64,000 nt of DNA from Shewanella waksmanii ATCC BAA-643 (GTDB lineage Bacteria > Pseudomonadota > Gammaproteobacteria > Enterobacterales > Shewanellaceae), in assembly GCF_000518805.1 (NCBI RefSeq), contig NZ_JAEH01000007.1:62001-126000 (forward strand). Direction: 5' to 3'. The number at the start of each line of letters is the position of its first letter. The first letter of the stretch is position 1. Positions 29,235 to 39,203 of this stretch are shown here, piece by piece. The position numbers were made by a program, and so were the translations under genes. The notes beneath the pieces are model-generated. The model saw only the letters and a list, made by a program, of their open reading frames with translations. It was not told where the DNA came from and made no database searches.

Positions 29235-31523
29235 TTAAATTTTACACGCACCGCCGGCACAGCTATCGTCTTCTTTTTCTATGCTGGTAATGTCATCGTG
29301 CTTATCAGAAGCACCATCTCGAGTGTTGTGATAATAAAGCGTCTTCACACCGTATTTGTAGGCAAGCAATAAATCTTTTAATAGTGCTTGCATCGGTACT
29401 TTTTGACCTTCAAAACGCGTCGGGTCATAGTTTGTATTGGCCGAAATTGCTTGGTCGACAAACTTCTGCATTAACCCGACAAGTTGCAAGTAACCTTCGT
29501 TATTTGGCATTTGCCAAAGTAGCTCGTAGCTATACTGGTACTTTTCAAAATCAGGTACCACTTGCTTCAACTGACCATCTTTACTGGCTTTGACACTGAT
29601 CAACCCGCGTGGCGGTTCAATACCGTTGGTCGCATTCGAGATCTGAGAAGAGGTCTCTGACGGCATCAATGCTGAAAGGGTAGAGTTACGCAGACCATGT
29701 TGTTTGATCTCTTCACGTAGCGTGTCCCAATCCATATGCAGTGGTTCATCACAAATCTTATCCAAATCGCGCTTGTAAGTATCAATCGGTAAGATACCCT
29801 TAGCGTAATTGGTTTCGTGGAATGACGGGCAGGCGCCTTGTTCTTTAGCCAATTTCATAGACGCTTTCAATAGATAATATTGAATCGCTTCAAATGTTTT
29901 ATGGGTAATATTGTTTGCAGAACCGTCAGAGTAACGCACACCTTCTTTAGCTAAGTAGTTAGCAAAGTTAATCACACCTATACCTAAGGTACGGCGATTC
30001 ATCGATGCTTTATGTGCTGCGGTAATAGGATAGTCTTGATAATCAAGCAAACTATCTAGCGAACGCACGGCTAAATCCGCTAATGGCTCTAGCTCATCTA
30101 GATTTTTAATTGCACCTAAGTTCAACGCTGATAGCGTACATAGCGCGATTTCACCATCAGGATCGTTGATGTTGTTCAACGGCTTGGTAGGTAAGGCAAT
30201 CTCTAAACAAAGATTCGATTGACGTACAGGTGCAACGCGCGAATCAAACGGACTATGTGTATTACAGTGATCCACGTTTTGAATATAAATACGACCGGTT
30301 GAGGCACGCTCTTGCATCATCAGTGAGAACAACTCTGATGCCTTTATCTGCTTTTTACGGATAGACTCATCGGCTTCGTATTGCAAATACAGGCGTTCGA
30401 ATTCTTGTTGATCTTCAAAGAATGCATCATACATACCAGGGACGTCTGATGGACTAAACAAACTAATGTGCTGGCCCTTAATCAAGCGCTGGTACATTAA
30501 CTTGTTAAGTTGTACACCATAATCAAGATGGCGAATACGGTTGTCGTCCACACCACGGTTGTTCTTAAGTACCAGCAGTGACTCGACTTCTAAATGCCAC
30601 ATCGGGTAGAAAAGGGTAGCTGCGCCACCACGTACACCGCCTTGCGAGCAGGATTTAACCGCTGTTTGAAAGTACTTGAAAAAAGGTAAGCAACCGGTGT
30701 GGAACGCTTCTCCGCCACGGATTGGGCTACCCAGTGCACGAATACGGCCAGCATTGACCCCAATACCCGCACGTTGTGATACGTACTTAACAATAGACGA
30801 CGCAGTAGCGTTAATAGAATCTAAGCTATCGCCACATTCAATCAATACACAAGAACTAAACTGGCGAGTGGGCGTACGAACGCCGGCCATGATTGGTGTT
30901 GGTAATGAAATCTTAAAGGTAGAGGTTGCGTCGTAAAAATCTTTAATGCACTTAAGGCGCGTCTCTTGTGGATATTTAGCAAATAGGCATGCCGCCACTA
31001 AAATGTATAAAAACTGTGCGCTTTCATAAATTTCATGGGTTACGCGGTTTTGAACTAGATATTTACCTTCTAGTTGTTTAACTGCTGCGTAAGAGAAGTT
31101 CATGTCACGCCAATGATCGATATAGCTATCTAACGTGTCTATCTCTTCGCGGCTATAGTCTTGCAATATATGTGCATCGTACTTGCCCATCTCAACCAAA
31201 CCGACCACATGGTCGTAAAGCTTAGGAGGCTCAAATTGGCCAAATGCTTTCTTGCGTAGGTGGAAAATCGCTAAACGTGCTGCTAGGAACTGATAATCTG
31301 GAGACTCTGGAGAGATCAGATCGGCAGCAGCCTTAATAATGGTCTCGTGAATGGCTTCGGTGGGGATGCCGTCAAAAAACTGTAGGTGCGAGCGTAATTC
31401 AACTTCTGAAACGGAGACATTGTTTAGACCTTTGGCTGCCCAAGTGATCACGCGATGGATCTTGTCTAAATCAATGGTTTCCCGCTCGCCACTACGTTTG
31501 GTGACTTTCATATTGCTGTTCAT
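29235..31523 (-). CDS. nrdA: Class Ia ribonucleotide reductase alpha subunit NrdA
   Basis: This 762-aa catalytic subunit reduces ribonucleoside diphosphates. An N-terminal ATP-cone (about 5-90; KRSGERETIDLDKIHRVITW) provides allosteric control. The active-site NxCxE motif is in QSNLCLEIALPT, and redox cysteines appear at SSCVLIECG and at the C-terminal end (DDSCAGGACKI). It is the first gene of nrdA-nrdB-ferredoxin. Candidate NrdR and DnaA sites lie upstream. The start at 31523 has a weak ribosome site; an internal Met four codons later is an alternative. Confidence 0.96.
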   Translation of the reverse strand: MNSNMKVTKRSGERETIDLDKIHRVITWAAKGLNNVSVSEVELRSHLQFFDGIPTEAIHETIIKAAADLISPESPDYQFLAARLAIFHLRKKAFGQFEPPKLYDHVVGLVEMGKYDAHILQDYSREEIDTLDSYIDHWRDMNFSYAAVKQLEGKYLVQNRVTHEIYESAQFLYILVAACLFAKYPQETRLKCIKDFYDATSTFKISLPTPIMAGVRTPTRQFSSCVLIECGDSLDSINATASSIVKYVSQRAGIGVNAGRIRALGSPIRGGEAFHTGCLPFFKYFQTAVKSCSQGGVRGGAATLFYPMWHLEVESLLVLKNNRGVDDNRIRHLDYGVQLNKLMYQRLIKGQHISLFSPSDVPGMYDAFFEDQQEFERLYLQYEADESIRKKQIKASELFSLMMQERASTGRIYIQNVDHCNTHSPFDSRVAPVRQSNLCLEIALPTKPLNNINDPDGEIALCTLSALNLGAIKNLDELEPLADLAVRSLDSLLDYQDYPITAAHKASMNRRTLGIGVINFANYLAKEGVRYSDGSANNITHKTFEAIQYYLLKASMKLAKEQGACPSFHETNYAKGILPIDTYKRDLDKICDEPLHMDWDTLREEIKQHGLRNSTLSALMPSETSSQISNATNGIEPPRGLISVKASKDGQLKQVVPDFEKYQYSYELLWQMPNNEGYLQLVGLMQKFVDQAISANTNYDPTRFEGQKVPMQALLKDLLLAYKYGVKTLYYHNTRDGASDKHDDITSIEKEDDSCAGGACKI

Positions 31524-31613
31524 TAAAGATAGGCCTGTTTATATCGCTTAAAAAAGGAGCCTTGATTGGCCCTTCGTTTTTATATGAAAACAATCTTGCA
31601 ACAAAAAAAGACG

Positions 31614-31622
31614 TTATTCACA
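31614..31622 (+). promoter_or_regulatory. Candidate DnaA box upstream of nrdA
   Basis: TTATTCACA matches the DnaA consensus TTATNCACA exactly. It lies about 90 bp upstream of the nrdA start. In E. coli DnaA regulates nrdAB through similar boxes; binding here is inference. Confidence 0.6.
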
Positions 31623-31655
31623 TCCGTGTTCTGTGGTGCGTTGATTGCTACCTAC

Positions 31656-31671
31656 ACACAATATATGGTGC
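31656..31671. promoter_or_regulatory. Candidate NrdR box upstream of nrdA
   Basis: ACACAATATATGGTGC closely matches the 16-bp NrdR palindrome ACACWATATWTWGTGT. NrdR represses ribonucleotide reductase operons, usually through two boxes about three helical turns apart. A much weaker second match starts near 31685, 29 bp away. Confidence 0.7.
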
Positions 31672-31740
31672 TTTTAATTTTGTTAGGTACAAGATAGTGA
31701 GGTTAACGCCATAATGCAAGTACGAAATCAGGGGGTATCT

Positions 31741-31749
31741 TGTGGATAA
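31741..31749 (-). promoter_or_regulatory. Second candidate DnaA box upstream of nrdA
   Basis: TGTGGATAA is the exact reverse complement of the strong DnaA box TTATCCACA. With the box at 31614 it brackets the NrdR site. Confidence 0.65.
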
Positions 31750-31854
31750 GTTGAGGATAATGTGAAGAGTTAGTAACAGCTAACCTTTAAAGCTTGTTTT
31801 ACTATAGACTTAAACTTAATGGATGATTTTTGCGCGGCTAAACTTAATCAGCTA

Positions 31855-31886
31855 GATCGCAAGATCCTAGTATGGATCGTGCGATC
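31855..31886. other. GATC-rich hairpin between gph and nrdA
   Basis: GATCGCAAGATCC (31855-31867) and GGATCGTGCGATC (31874-31886) form a 13-bp stem with one mismatch. It contains four GATC sites within 32 bp. It may be a gph transcript terminator without a clear T tract, or a Dam/SeqA-responsive site. Confidence 0.6.
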
Positions 31887-31955
31887 GACTCGCTTGATGA
31901 TACGGCGATTATTTGCGCGTGCCTGTGGCAATATTGGCCATCAATAGTGCAAGGT

Positions 31956-32651
31956 TTAGCGACTTTGATTTATAGCGTCAATGGTCTTAATGATTTCTTC
32001 TACTTGATTAAAATAGAAATGATGTGGCCATTGCGCTGCACTATCGGCATCTTTTATATAGCCCCAGCCTGCAACGCCACCAAGCATGTTCGTCACCTTA
32101 GCTGCTTCAAGATCTCTGAGTGCATCACCAAGATAAAGAATCTGCTGTGGCTCGATTGCCATCTGTTGTGCTGCCAGCAACATAGGCGCTGCGTGCGGTT
32201 TTGACAACGTGGTGGTATCACCACTGATTATGGTTGCCATTTTACTTGTTAGGCCGGTTTGGTCCATATAGGGGCGTGTGTAGCGTGCAGGTTTGTTTGT
32301 TACTAACCCGAAAGCGATATTACGATCGCTAAGTGCAGTTAATAGTGCCGCCATGCCAGTAAATAATTCCGCTTGCTGACCATTCACGCTGGCATAATGC
32401 GTCAATAAACTCTGGCGAACCTGTTCTAACTGCTCATCATTAAGACCTGTAGTTGAGGCTTTAACCAGAGCCAAACTACCATCTGAGGCAACGTGGCGCA
32501 TCGCGTCAAGCGTCACGGCTTCATGGCCATGATCTATTAATGCTAGGTTCAATGCAGCGACTAAATCGGCCGCTGTATCAGCCAATGTGCCGTCTAAATC
32601 AAACAGCACCGCCTTTATACTAGCCTGCGGGGGTAGGGGGAGTTTATTCAT
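31956..32651 (-). CDS. gph: Phosphoglycolate phosphatase Gph
   Basis: This 231-aa HAD-superfamily enzyme removes phosphate from 2-phosphoglycolate, made during repair of oxidised DNA ends. HAD motifs: [14 protein letters not shown] (motif I, nucleophile Asp), LVTNKPARY (motif II) and [14 protein letters not shown] (motifs III/IV). It overlaps the end of ubiG by 8 bp, an arrangement also seen in other gammaproteobacteria. Substrate assignment rests on family resemblance and this linkage. Confidence 0.9.
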   Translation of the reverse strand: MNKLPLPPQASIKAVLFDLDGTLADTAADLVAALNLALIDHGHEAVTLDAMRHVASDGSLALVKASTTGLNDEQLEQVRQSLLTHYASVNGQQAELFTGMAALLTALSDRNIAFGLVTNKPARYTRPYMDQTGLTSKMATIISGDTTTLSKPHAAPMLLAAQQMAIEPQQILYLGDALRDLEAAKVTNMLGGVAGWGYIKDADSAAQWPHHFYFNQVEEIIKTIDAINQSR

Positions 32652-33357
32652 CTATCTTCTTAGTCGCTATCATGTAGTTGACATCTAAGCTGTCTGTGTA
32701 TTTGAAAATATCAGTTAGCGGGTTGTAGGTGATACCAGTAGCATCAGTACACAATAAATCTGCATGGTCTGCCATCGCTATTAATTCAGCCGGTTTGATG
32801 TACTTGTTGTGGTCATGGGTGCCAACAGGCAACATTTTTAACAGGTATTCTGCGCCGATGACGGTTTCTATATAAGCACGGATGTTACGGTTAATGGTGC
32901 TGAAAAACACATAGCCGCCAGGTTTAACCATATCGGCACAGGCTTGGATGACAGAGCTTGGATTAGGCACATGCTCGAGCATCTCCATACAGGTAACGAC
33001 ATCGTATGCTTGGCGATGTTGATCTCGGTGGGCTTCGGCGGTCGATTGGATATAGTTAATAGTGACTTGTGATTCAAGTGCATGGAGCTTAGCCACTTCC
33101 AGTGGTTCTTCACCCATATCGAGCCCATCAACTTGTGCACCTATTCGCGCCATGCTTTCTGATAGAATTCCGCCACCACAGCCAACGTCGATAACTTTTT
33201 TGCCAAATAGACCACCGACAGTTTGGTCGATGTAATTAAGGCGCAATGGGTTTAACTTATGTAACGGCTTAAATTCGCCATTTAAATCCCACCATGTAGC
33301 GGCCATTTTTTCGAATTTAGCGATCTCTTGCGGATCAACATTTTGGTTATCTACCAC
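32644..33357 (-). CDS. ubiG: Ubiquinone biosynthesis O-methyltransferase UbiG
   Basis: This 237-aa class I SAM methyltransferase performs both O-methylations in ubiquinone synthesis. The SAM-binding motif [19 protein letters not shown] and the typical [21 protein letters not shown]-terminus are clear. The start is GTG at 33357, with AAGGTG six bases upstream. It is divergent from gyrA and overlaps gph, so the two are cotranscribed. Confidence 0.95.
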   Translation of the reverse strand: MVDNQNVDPQEIAKFEKMAATWWDLNGEFKPLHKLNPLRLNYIDQTVGGLFGKKVIDVGCGGGILSESMARIGAQVDGLDMGEEPLEVAKLHALESQVTINYIQSTAEAHRDQHRQAYDVVTCMEMLEHVPNPSSVIQACADMVKPGGYVFFSTINRNIRAYIETVIGAEYLLKMLPVGTHDHNKYIKPAELIAMADHADLLCTDATGITYNPLTDIFKYTDSLDVNYMIATKKIDE

Positions 33358-33658
33358 GTGCGCACCTTAATTAAGCGAAATAGTCTTAACGGCATTATAC
33401 CGATACCGAGAATATTGCCTAGCAACAAAGTGACGCTAATTGACGATTATCTAAACAGTTGAACACTAGTTGCTAGCGTTTTGATTTGGGTCAACCTTTT
33501 TGCTGGCTAGCAGTTATTTTTAGGGAAATTTCAATAGGGTCTAGCACCAATAAATAACTGTGTTAGAATGCCAAATCACGTTTTCAGGCTTTATCCAGAT
33601 TGCGTACATAAAGTAGGCAGTTTTTGGGTAAGCTAAATTTCAAGGGATCGAGCAGTTT
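33358..33658. promoter_or_regulatory. Divergent ubiG/gyrA intergenic region
   Basis: This gap of about 300 bp holds promoters for ubiG and gyrA. A possible gyrA extended -10, TGTTAGAAT, lies at 33561-33569, about 90 bp before the gyrA ATG; its -35 is poor, as in supercoiling-regulated gyrase promoters. No coding frame with support is seen. Confidence 0.45.
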
Positions 33659-36358
33659 ATGACTGATCTGGCTTCATCTATAACACCAATTAATATTGAA
33701 GACGAATTAAAGAATTCATATTTGGATTACGCCATGAGCGTAATTGTCGGGCGTGCTCTACCTGATGTAAGAGACGGCTTGAAACCTGTTCACCGCCGCG
33801 TATTATTCGCGATGAACGAACTAAAAAACGACTGGAATAAACCGTATAAAAAGTCTGCCCGTGTTGTGGGTGATGTGATCGGTAAATATCACCCTCACGG
33901 TGATTCAGCGGTATATGACACTATCGTTCGTTTAGCACAGCCATTCTCAATGCGTTATACGTTAGTAGACGGCCAAGGTAACTTCGGTTCTGTAGATGGT
34001 GATGCCGCTGCTGCAATGCGTTATACAGAAATCCGCATGGATAAGCTGGCGCATCAACTATTAGCGGATCTTGACAAAGAGACTGTAGATTTTGTACCTA
34101 ACTATGATGGTACAGAACATATCCCAGCTGTATTACCTACTCGTATTCCGGCACTGTTAGTTAACGGTTCTTCGGGTATTGCGGTCGGTATGGCAACGAA
34201 CATTCCGCCACATAACTTATCGGAAGTCATCTCAGGCTGTTTAGCATTAATTGATGAGCCAAGCTTGTCGATTGAACAGCTAATGGACTATATACCAGGC
34301 CCTGATTTCCCAACCGCTGCCATCGTTAACGGACGCAAAGGTATTGAAGATGCCTACCGTACCGGTCGTGGTAAAGCTGTGATGCGTGCCCGTGCAGAAG
34401 TTGAGATTGAAGATAATGGTCGTGAACGCATCATCGTCACCGAAATCCCTTATCAAGTTAACAAAGCCCGCTTAATTGAAAAAATTGCTGAGCTTGTTAA
34501 AGACAAGAAGATCGAAGGCATTAGCGGTCTACGTGATGAGTCTGATAAAGACGGTATGCGCATCGTTGTTGAAGTTAAGCGAGGCGAAGTGGGCGAGGTT
34601 GTCCTTAATAACCTTTATTCACAAACGCAACTTCAAACTTCTTTTGGTATTAACATGGTGGCGTTGACTAACGGTCAACCTAAACTATTTAACCTAAAAG
34701 AGATGCTTGAGTGCTTTATCCTTCACCGTCGTGAAGTCGTCACTCGACGTACAGTATTTGAATTACGTAAAGCTCGTGATAGAGCGCATATCCTTGAAGC
34801 GCTAGCAATCGCACTGGCCAATATCGATCCGATTATTGAGTTAATCAAAGCGTCACCGACACCAGCTGAAGCAAAAGTGAAACTGGTTGCCCAAGGTTGG
34901 CAGCTTGGTAACGTGCAAGGCATGCTAGAAAAAGCCGGCGATGATGCAGCACGCCCAGAATGGCTAGAGCCAGAGTATGGTATTCGTGACGGTAATTATT
35001 TCCTTACTGAGCAGCAAGCACAAGCGATTCTTGATCTACGTCTACACAAGTTAACCGGACTAGAGCACGAAAAAATTCTTAGCGAATATGAAGAGCTATT
35101 AGAATTTATTGCAGGGCTATTATTTATCTTACGCAGCCCTGAACGCTTAATGGAAGTGATCAAAGAAGAACTGCAAGAAGTGCTTGAGAACTTTGGCGAT
35201 GAAAGACGTACTGAGCTAAACGCATCAGCAGTCGACATCAGCTTAGAAGATTTGATTAACGAAGAAGATGTTGTCGTTACTTTATCTCACCTAGGTTATG
35301 CCAAGTATCAGCCTTTAACCGATTACCAAGCGCAACGTCGAGGTGGTAAAGGTAAAGCGGCAACTAAAGTCAAAGACGAAGATTTTGTCGAAAAGCTATT
35401 GGTTGCTAACACGCACGATACCATTTTGTGTTTCTCTGACTTTGGTAAGATGTACTGGCTTAAAGTATATCAACTGCCATTGGCAAGTCGTCAGGCTCGT
35501 GGTCGCCCAATCGTTAACCTACTGCCATTGGCTGATGGTGAACGCATTACTGCAATTCTGCCGGTACGTGAATATGCTGATGATAAATATATCATCATGG
35601 CCACTTCACACGGTACTGTTAAGAAAACTGCCTTAACGGCTTATAGCAATCCACGTGCTAACGGTATTATTGCAGTTAACCTGAAAGATGGTGATCAGTT
35701 AATCGGTGTTGATATTACTGATGGCAGTAACGACATCATGCTGTTCTCAAATGAAGGTAAAGTGGTTCGCTTTAACGAGAAAGCACGTGATGCCGAAACT
35801 GGCCAAGTGAAAGTTGACCCTGAAACCGGCGAAGAGATTGTCGCACTACGTGCCATGGGCCGTACCGCAACAGGTGTTCGCGGTATTAAGCTTGAAGAAG
35901 GTCAAAAAGTTGTATCTTTGATTGTGCCTAAAGAAGATGGTGCAATTCTAACGGTTACAGAGAATGGTTATGGTAAGCGCACAGAGCTTGCAGAGTATCC
36001 AGCTAAGAGCCGTGGCACTAAAGGTGTTGTTTCTATTAAGGTGAGTGAACGTAACGGCGCAGTAGTCGGTGCGGTGCAGGTTGGCCTTAATGATGAAATC
36101 ATGTTGATTAGTGACAAGGGCACCTTAGTTAGAACGCCAGCTGAAGGCGTATCAATCATTGGGCGTAATACCCAAGGCGTAACAATCATTCGCACGGCAC
36201 AGGATGAACACGTCGTTGGTCTGCAGCGTATCGAAGAGATTCAGGAAGAGATTGAGCTAGACGAGGAGGGAAACCCAATCGTAATAGCGAACGATAATCC
36301 TGATGAAACTGTTGAAGCACAGGACGATGCGACAGACGCTGAACAACCTGAAGCATAA
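33659..36358 (+). CDS. gyrA: DNA gyrase subunit A
   Basis: This 899-aa subunit breaks and rejoins DNA in the gyrase A2B2 complex, which introduces negative supercoils. The catalytic Tyr122 is in [13 protein letters not shown]. The quinolone-resistance region [17 protein letters not shown] keeps Ser83 and Asp87, the sensitive state. The GyrA box QRRGGKG begins the C-terminal DNA-wrapping beta-pinwheel, and an acidic tail ends the protein. It is a single-gene unit with its own terminator. Confidence 0.98.
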   Translation: MTDLASSITPINIEDELKNSYLDYAMSVIVGRALPDVRDGLKPVHRRVLFAMNELKNDWNKPYKKSARVVGDVIGKYHPHGDSAVYDTIVRLAQPFSMRYTLVDGQGNFGSVDGDAAAAMRYTEIRMDKLAHQLLADLDKETVDFVPNYDGTEHIPAVLPTRIPALLVNGSSGIAVGMATNIPPHNLSEVISGCLALIDEPSLSIEQLMDYIPGPDFPTAAIVNGRKGIEDAYRTGRGKAVMRARAEVEIEDNGRERIIVTEIPYQVNKARLIEKIAELVKDKKIEGISGLRDESDKDGMRIVVEVKRGEVGEVVLNNLYSQTQLQTSFGINMVALTNGQPKLFNLKEMLECFILHRREVVTRRTVFELRKARDRAHILEALAIALANIDPIIELIKASPTPAEAKVKLVAQGWQLGNVQGMLEKAGDDAARPEWLEPEYGIRDGNYFLTEQQAQAILDLRLHKLTGLEHEKILSEYEELLEFIAGLLFILRSPERLMEVIKEELQEVLENFGDERRTELNASAVDISLEDLINEEDVVVTLSHLGYAKYQPLTDYQAQRRGGKGKAATKVKDEDFVEKLLVANTHDTILCFSDFGKMYWLKVYQLPLASRQARGRPIVNLLPLADGERITAILPVREYADDKYIIMATSHGTVKKTALTAYSNPRANGIIAVNLKDGDQLIGVDITDGSNDIMLFSNEGKVVRFNEKARDAETGQVKVDPETGEEIVALRAMGRTATGVRGIKLEEGQKVVSLIVPKEDGAILTVTENGYGKRTELAEYPAKSRGTKGVVSIKVSERNGAVVGAVQVGLNDEIMLISDKGTLVRTPAEGVSIIGRNTQGVTIIRTAQDEHVVGLQRIEEIQEEIELDEEGNPIVIANDNPDETVEAQDDATDAEQPEA

Positions 36359-36371
36359 GCAGTAAGTATAT

Positions 36372-36399
36372 AAACGGGCGTCCATTTGGACGCTCGTTT
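36372..36399 (+). terminator. Terminator of gyrA
   Basis: AAACGGGCGTCC (36372-36383) pairs with GGACGCTCGTTT (36388-36399) through one G-T pair and an ATTT loop, followed by GTTTT. Confidence 0.9.
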
Positions 36400-36475
36400 T
36401 GTTTTAACTATATAAAAATAATCATTACACACCACAAGCAAAAACTAGTCATTAAGTGGAATAAAGGAGTACTAA

Positions 36476-37567
36476 GTGAGCGCAACATATAATTTCTGTG
36501 CAGGTCCAGCGATGTTACCCGCTGCCGTGATGCAAAAGGCACAAGAGGAGTTATTAGACTGGAATGGACTGGGTGTGTCGGTGATGGAAGTAAGCCACCG
36601 AAGTAAGGAATTCATTGCGCTAACGGAGCAAGCAGAAGCCGATCTACGTGGATTAATGAACATTCCTGACAATTATCATGTGCTATTTATGCATGGCGGC
36701 GGCCGGGGACAGTTTTCAGCTGTTGTGAATAATTTTCTCGGCAATGATGGTAGAGCGCTGTATTTAACCGATGGGAGTTGGTCTAACGCAGCTGTTGAAG
36801 AAGCCAAGAAACTGGCTGGTGACGATAAGATTGATACCGTTAACATTGTAAAAAAAGAAAATGGTATCAATAGTATAGAAATTCCAAAGTTCACAGGCTC
36901 AGTTGAAGATTATCGTTACCTGCACTATTGTCCAAATGAGACCGTTGACGGTATCGAAATTTTTGAAAGTATTGAATGCCCATGGCCCGTTATCGCCGAC
37001 ATGTCCTCTAATATTATGTCGCGAGAGATTGATGTAAACCAATTTGGCCTCATCTATGCCGGCGCTCAAAAGAATATCGGACCATCAGGGTTAAGTATCG
37101 TCATTGTACGCGATGACATGCTTACTTTACCGGCGTTACCGCAGTCGTCAATTATGGATTATCGTTTAGCGGTTAAACACGGCTCAATGTACAATACGCC
37201 GCCTACCTTTGCATGGTATCTCGCAGCAGAGGTGTTTGCCTGGCTTAAAGCCCAAGGCGGCATCAGTGCCATGGCGGCAATCAATAAACAAAAAGCGGAT
37301 GCGCTATATCAATACCTTGATAGCAGTAATTTTTACTTGTCTAAAGTTGAGAGAGAAAATCGTTCACAGATGAACGTCACTTTTTATCTGCAAGATGAAA
37401 GTTTAAATCAGCAGTTTCTTGAGGCGGCAAAGCAGTGCAATTTAGTCGCGCTTAAAGGCCATCGCAGTGTAGGCGGGATGCGTGCAAGTATTTATAACGC
37501 GATGCCTCTTTGTGGTGTGGAGGCCTTAATTAAATTTATGCAAGATTTTGAACGAAGTGTTGTTTAA
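36476..37567 (+). CDS. serC: Phosphoserine aminotransferase SerC
   Basis: This 363-aa PLP enzyme makes 3-phosphoserine from 3-phosphohydroxypyruvate, and a related reaction for pyridoxine synthesis. The N-terminus [19 protein letters not shown] and the PLP-lysine region [13 protein letters not shown] are diagnostic. The start is GTG at 36476, with AAGGAG at 36463-36468. It is close to aroA as in other gammaproteobacteria, though a convergent aminotransferase gene separates them here. Confidence 0.96.
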   Translation: MSATYNFCAGPAMLPAAVMQKAQEELLDWNGLGVSVMEVSHRSKEFIALTEQAEADLRGLMNIPDNYHVLFMHGGGRGQFSAVVNNFLGNDGRALYLTDGSWSNAAVEEAKKLAGDDKIDTVNIVKKENGINSIEIPKFTGSVEDYRYLHYCPNETVDGIEIFESIECPWPVIADMSSNIMSREIDVNQFGLIYAGAQKNIGPSGLSIVIVRDDMLTLPALPQSSIMDYRLAVKHGSMYNTPPTFAWYLAAEVFAWLKAQGGISAMAAINKQKADALYQYLDSSNFYLSKVERENRSQMNVTFYLQDESLNQQFLEAAKQCNLVALKGHRSVGGMRASIYNAMPLCGVEALIKFMQDFERSVV

Positions 37568-37570
37568 ATG

Positions 37571-37602
37571 AAAAAAGGGGCTGTAAATACCGCCCCTTTT
37601 TT
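37571..37602. terminator. Bidirectional terminator between serC and the aminotransferase gene
   Basis: AAAAAAGGGGC (37571-37581) and GCCCCTTTTTT (37592-37602) form an 11-bp stem with a ten-base loop. Both strands end in a T tract, serving two convergent genes. Confidence 0.92.
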
Positions 37603-37624
37603 ACTCGCAAACTAATGGCTGATT

Positions 37625-38818
37625 TTATAGTACGTCAGCGATGGCTTTAGCTAAGTAATCAACGTTAGCCTCACCAATCCCTGCGATCGATATGCGACTC
37701 GAATCAACCATGTAAACACTATGCTTAGTTTGTATTTCCGCTACCTGCTGTGGATTAATACCTAAGAATGAAAACATGCCTTTCTGGCTAGCGATGAAGC
37801 TAAAGTCTCGCTGTACACCTAGGGCTTTTAGTTGGTCAACTAGCATGGCACGATTGCCATTGATGCGATTTCGCATGACAGCTAATTCATCTAACCATTG
37901 CTGCTTTAACTCTTGTGAACCCAATATTGTTTCTACTATCGCTGCCCCGTGCGCTGGCGGCATAGAGTAGATACAGCGAACCACGTATAACAACACAGAA
38001 AACGCGATATCCGCTGCTTGACTGTCTTTGCCAATAATAGAACACGCACCAATGCGTTCGCGGTATAAGCCAAAGTTCTTAGAGCATGAGCTACACAAAA
38101 TCATGCTTTCTACTTGAGCTGCAACTGTTCTGACTCCGTGAGCATCTTCATCAACCCCGTCACCAAAACCCTGGTAGGCCATATCGATAAGTGGCGTAAA
38201 GCCCTTATCGCTCGCAAGAGTTGCAATTTGATCCCATTGCGGATTCGTTAAGTCCATGCCGCTTGGGTTATGACAACAAGCATGCAGTAATACCACATCA
38301 TCGCTGCTAACTTGTTCTAGGCAAGCGAGCATCTCATCGAATTTAAGTGTCTTGTTGTCATGATCATAGTAGGGGTATGTTTTAACTGTAATACCCGCGG
38401 CTTCAAATAGACCAGTATGGTTTGCCCAGGTTGGGTCGCTGACCCAAATGACAGCTTGTGGATTTACTCGGGTTATAAAGTCCGCAGCCACGCGCAGTGC
38501 ACCGGTTCCACCAGGAGTGGATACCGTTCTCACTCGATTTTGCTCAATCACTCGATGAGACGCTGAAAAAGCCAATTCAGCAATGAGTTGATTAAAGTCA
38601 GCAGAACCGGTGGGCCCAATGTAAACTTTAGTTTCCTCTGTATCGATTCGATGTTGTTCCGCTGCTTTTACACAAGCCAAAATTGGCGTATGACCCGCTT
38701 CATCTTTATACACACCTACACCCAAATCAATCTTATGAGGGTGATTATCGAGGCGATATTGTGTCATTAATCCTAAGATGGGATCGGCTGGCATAGGGGA
38801 GAGAGAATCGAACTTCAT
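37625..38818 (-). CDS. Aspartate/aromatic aminotransferase (AspC/TyrB family)
   Basis: This 397-aa class I PLP aminotransferase would transfer amino groups between glutamate and oxaloacetate or aromatic 2-oxo acids. The N-terminus ADPILGLMTQYRLDNHPHKIDLGVGVYKDEAG is family-typical in pieces such as IDLGVGVYKDEAG, and the PLP lysine lies in CSSCSKNFGLYRERIGA. The sequence does not decide AspC from TyrB; the neighbours serC and aroA favour aromatic amino-acid synthesis. No TyrR box is visible upstream. Confidence 0.9.
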   Translation of the reverse strand: MKFDSLSPMPADPILGLMTQYRLDNHPHKIDLGVGVYKDEAGHTPILACVKAAEQHRIDTEETKVYIGPTGSADFNQLIAELAFSASHRVIEQNRVRTVSTPGGTGALRVAADFITRVNPQAVIWVSDPTWANHTGLFEAAGITVKTYPYYDHDNKTLKFDEMLACLEQVSSDDVVLLHACCHNPSGMDLTNPQWDQIATLASDKGFTPLIDMAYQGFGDGVDEDAHGVRTVAAQVESMILCSSCSKNFGLYRERIGACSIIGKDSQAADIAFSVLLYVVRCIYSMPPAHGAAIVETILGSQELKQQWLDELAVMRNRINGNRAMLVDQLKALGVQRDFSFIASQKGMFSFLGINPQQVAEIQTKHSVYMVDSSRISIAGIGEANVDYLAKAIADVL

Positions 38819-39203
38819 GAAAACTACCTTTAATCTGTTTGAGGGTTGGCAAAGCCGTTTTTGTTATTAGGGTTAGCATAAACTAATTATCCGCTGAGGG
38901 AACACCTACCAGGGTAGATATCTGATCTAATAGATTGGCAATCTAGAGTTCCAACATTGAACAAATGACAATTTAGCCCTTAGATTTGGCCTTGAAATTC
39001 AGTTTTCGGATTAGAGTGAAATAAAAACACACAAAAGCAGGCCTATTTTGCAAAAAATGGTTGAATCCTGCGGCTCAATCAGTAATTTAATAACCACGAG
39101 GTTCAATGCTTGATTAGTCAGTATTTGAACAGCCCACCATTTTGTCGTGATGGTAATCTAAAAACTGCGAGCTCGGGTTCGCCATAAATCAAAGAAGTGA
39201 TCA
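38819..39203. other. Divergent intergenic region between the aminotransferase gene and aroA
   Basis: This 385-bp gap is AT-rich. It holds the two start-side regulatory regions. I looked for a TyrR box (TGTAAA-N6-TTTACA) and did not find one. No supported coding frame, repeat or clear sigma-70 promoter is seen. Confidence 0.5.

Noticed and set aside
31685-31700. Second NrdR box
   Set aside because: Only about nine of sixteen positions match the consensus, too weak to list as a feature, though the 29-bp spacing is suggestive.
31872-32204. Plus-strand open frame opposite gph
   Set aside because: It overlaps the conserved gph coding sequence in antisense and shows no family features, so it is a shadow frame.
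33893-33940. Quinolone-resistance mutation in gyrA
   Set aside because: Ser83 and Asp87 are both present, which is the sensitive state.
38819-39203. TyrR control of the aminotransferase and aroA
   Set aside because: No TGTAAA-N6-TTTACA-like site is present in the gap.
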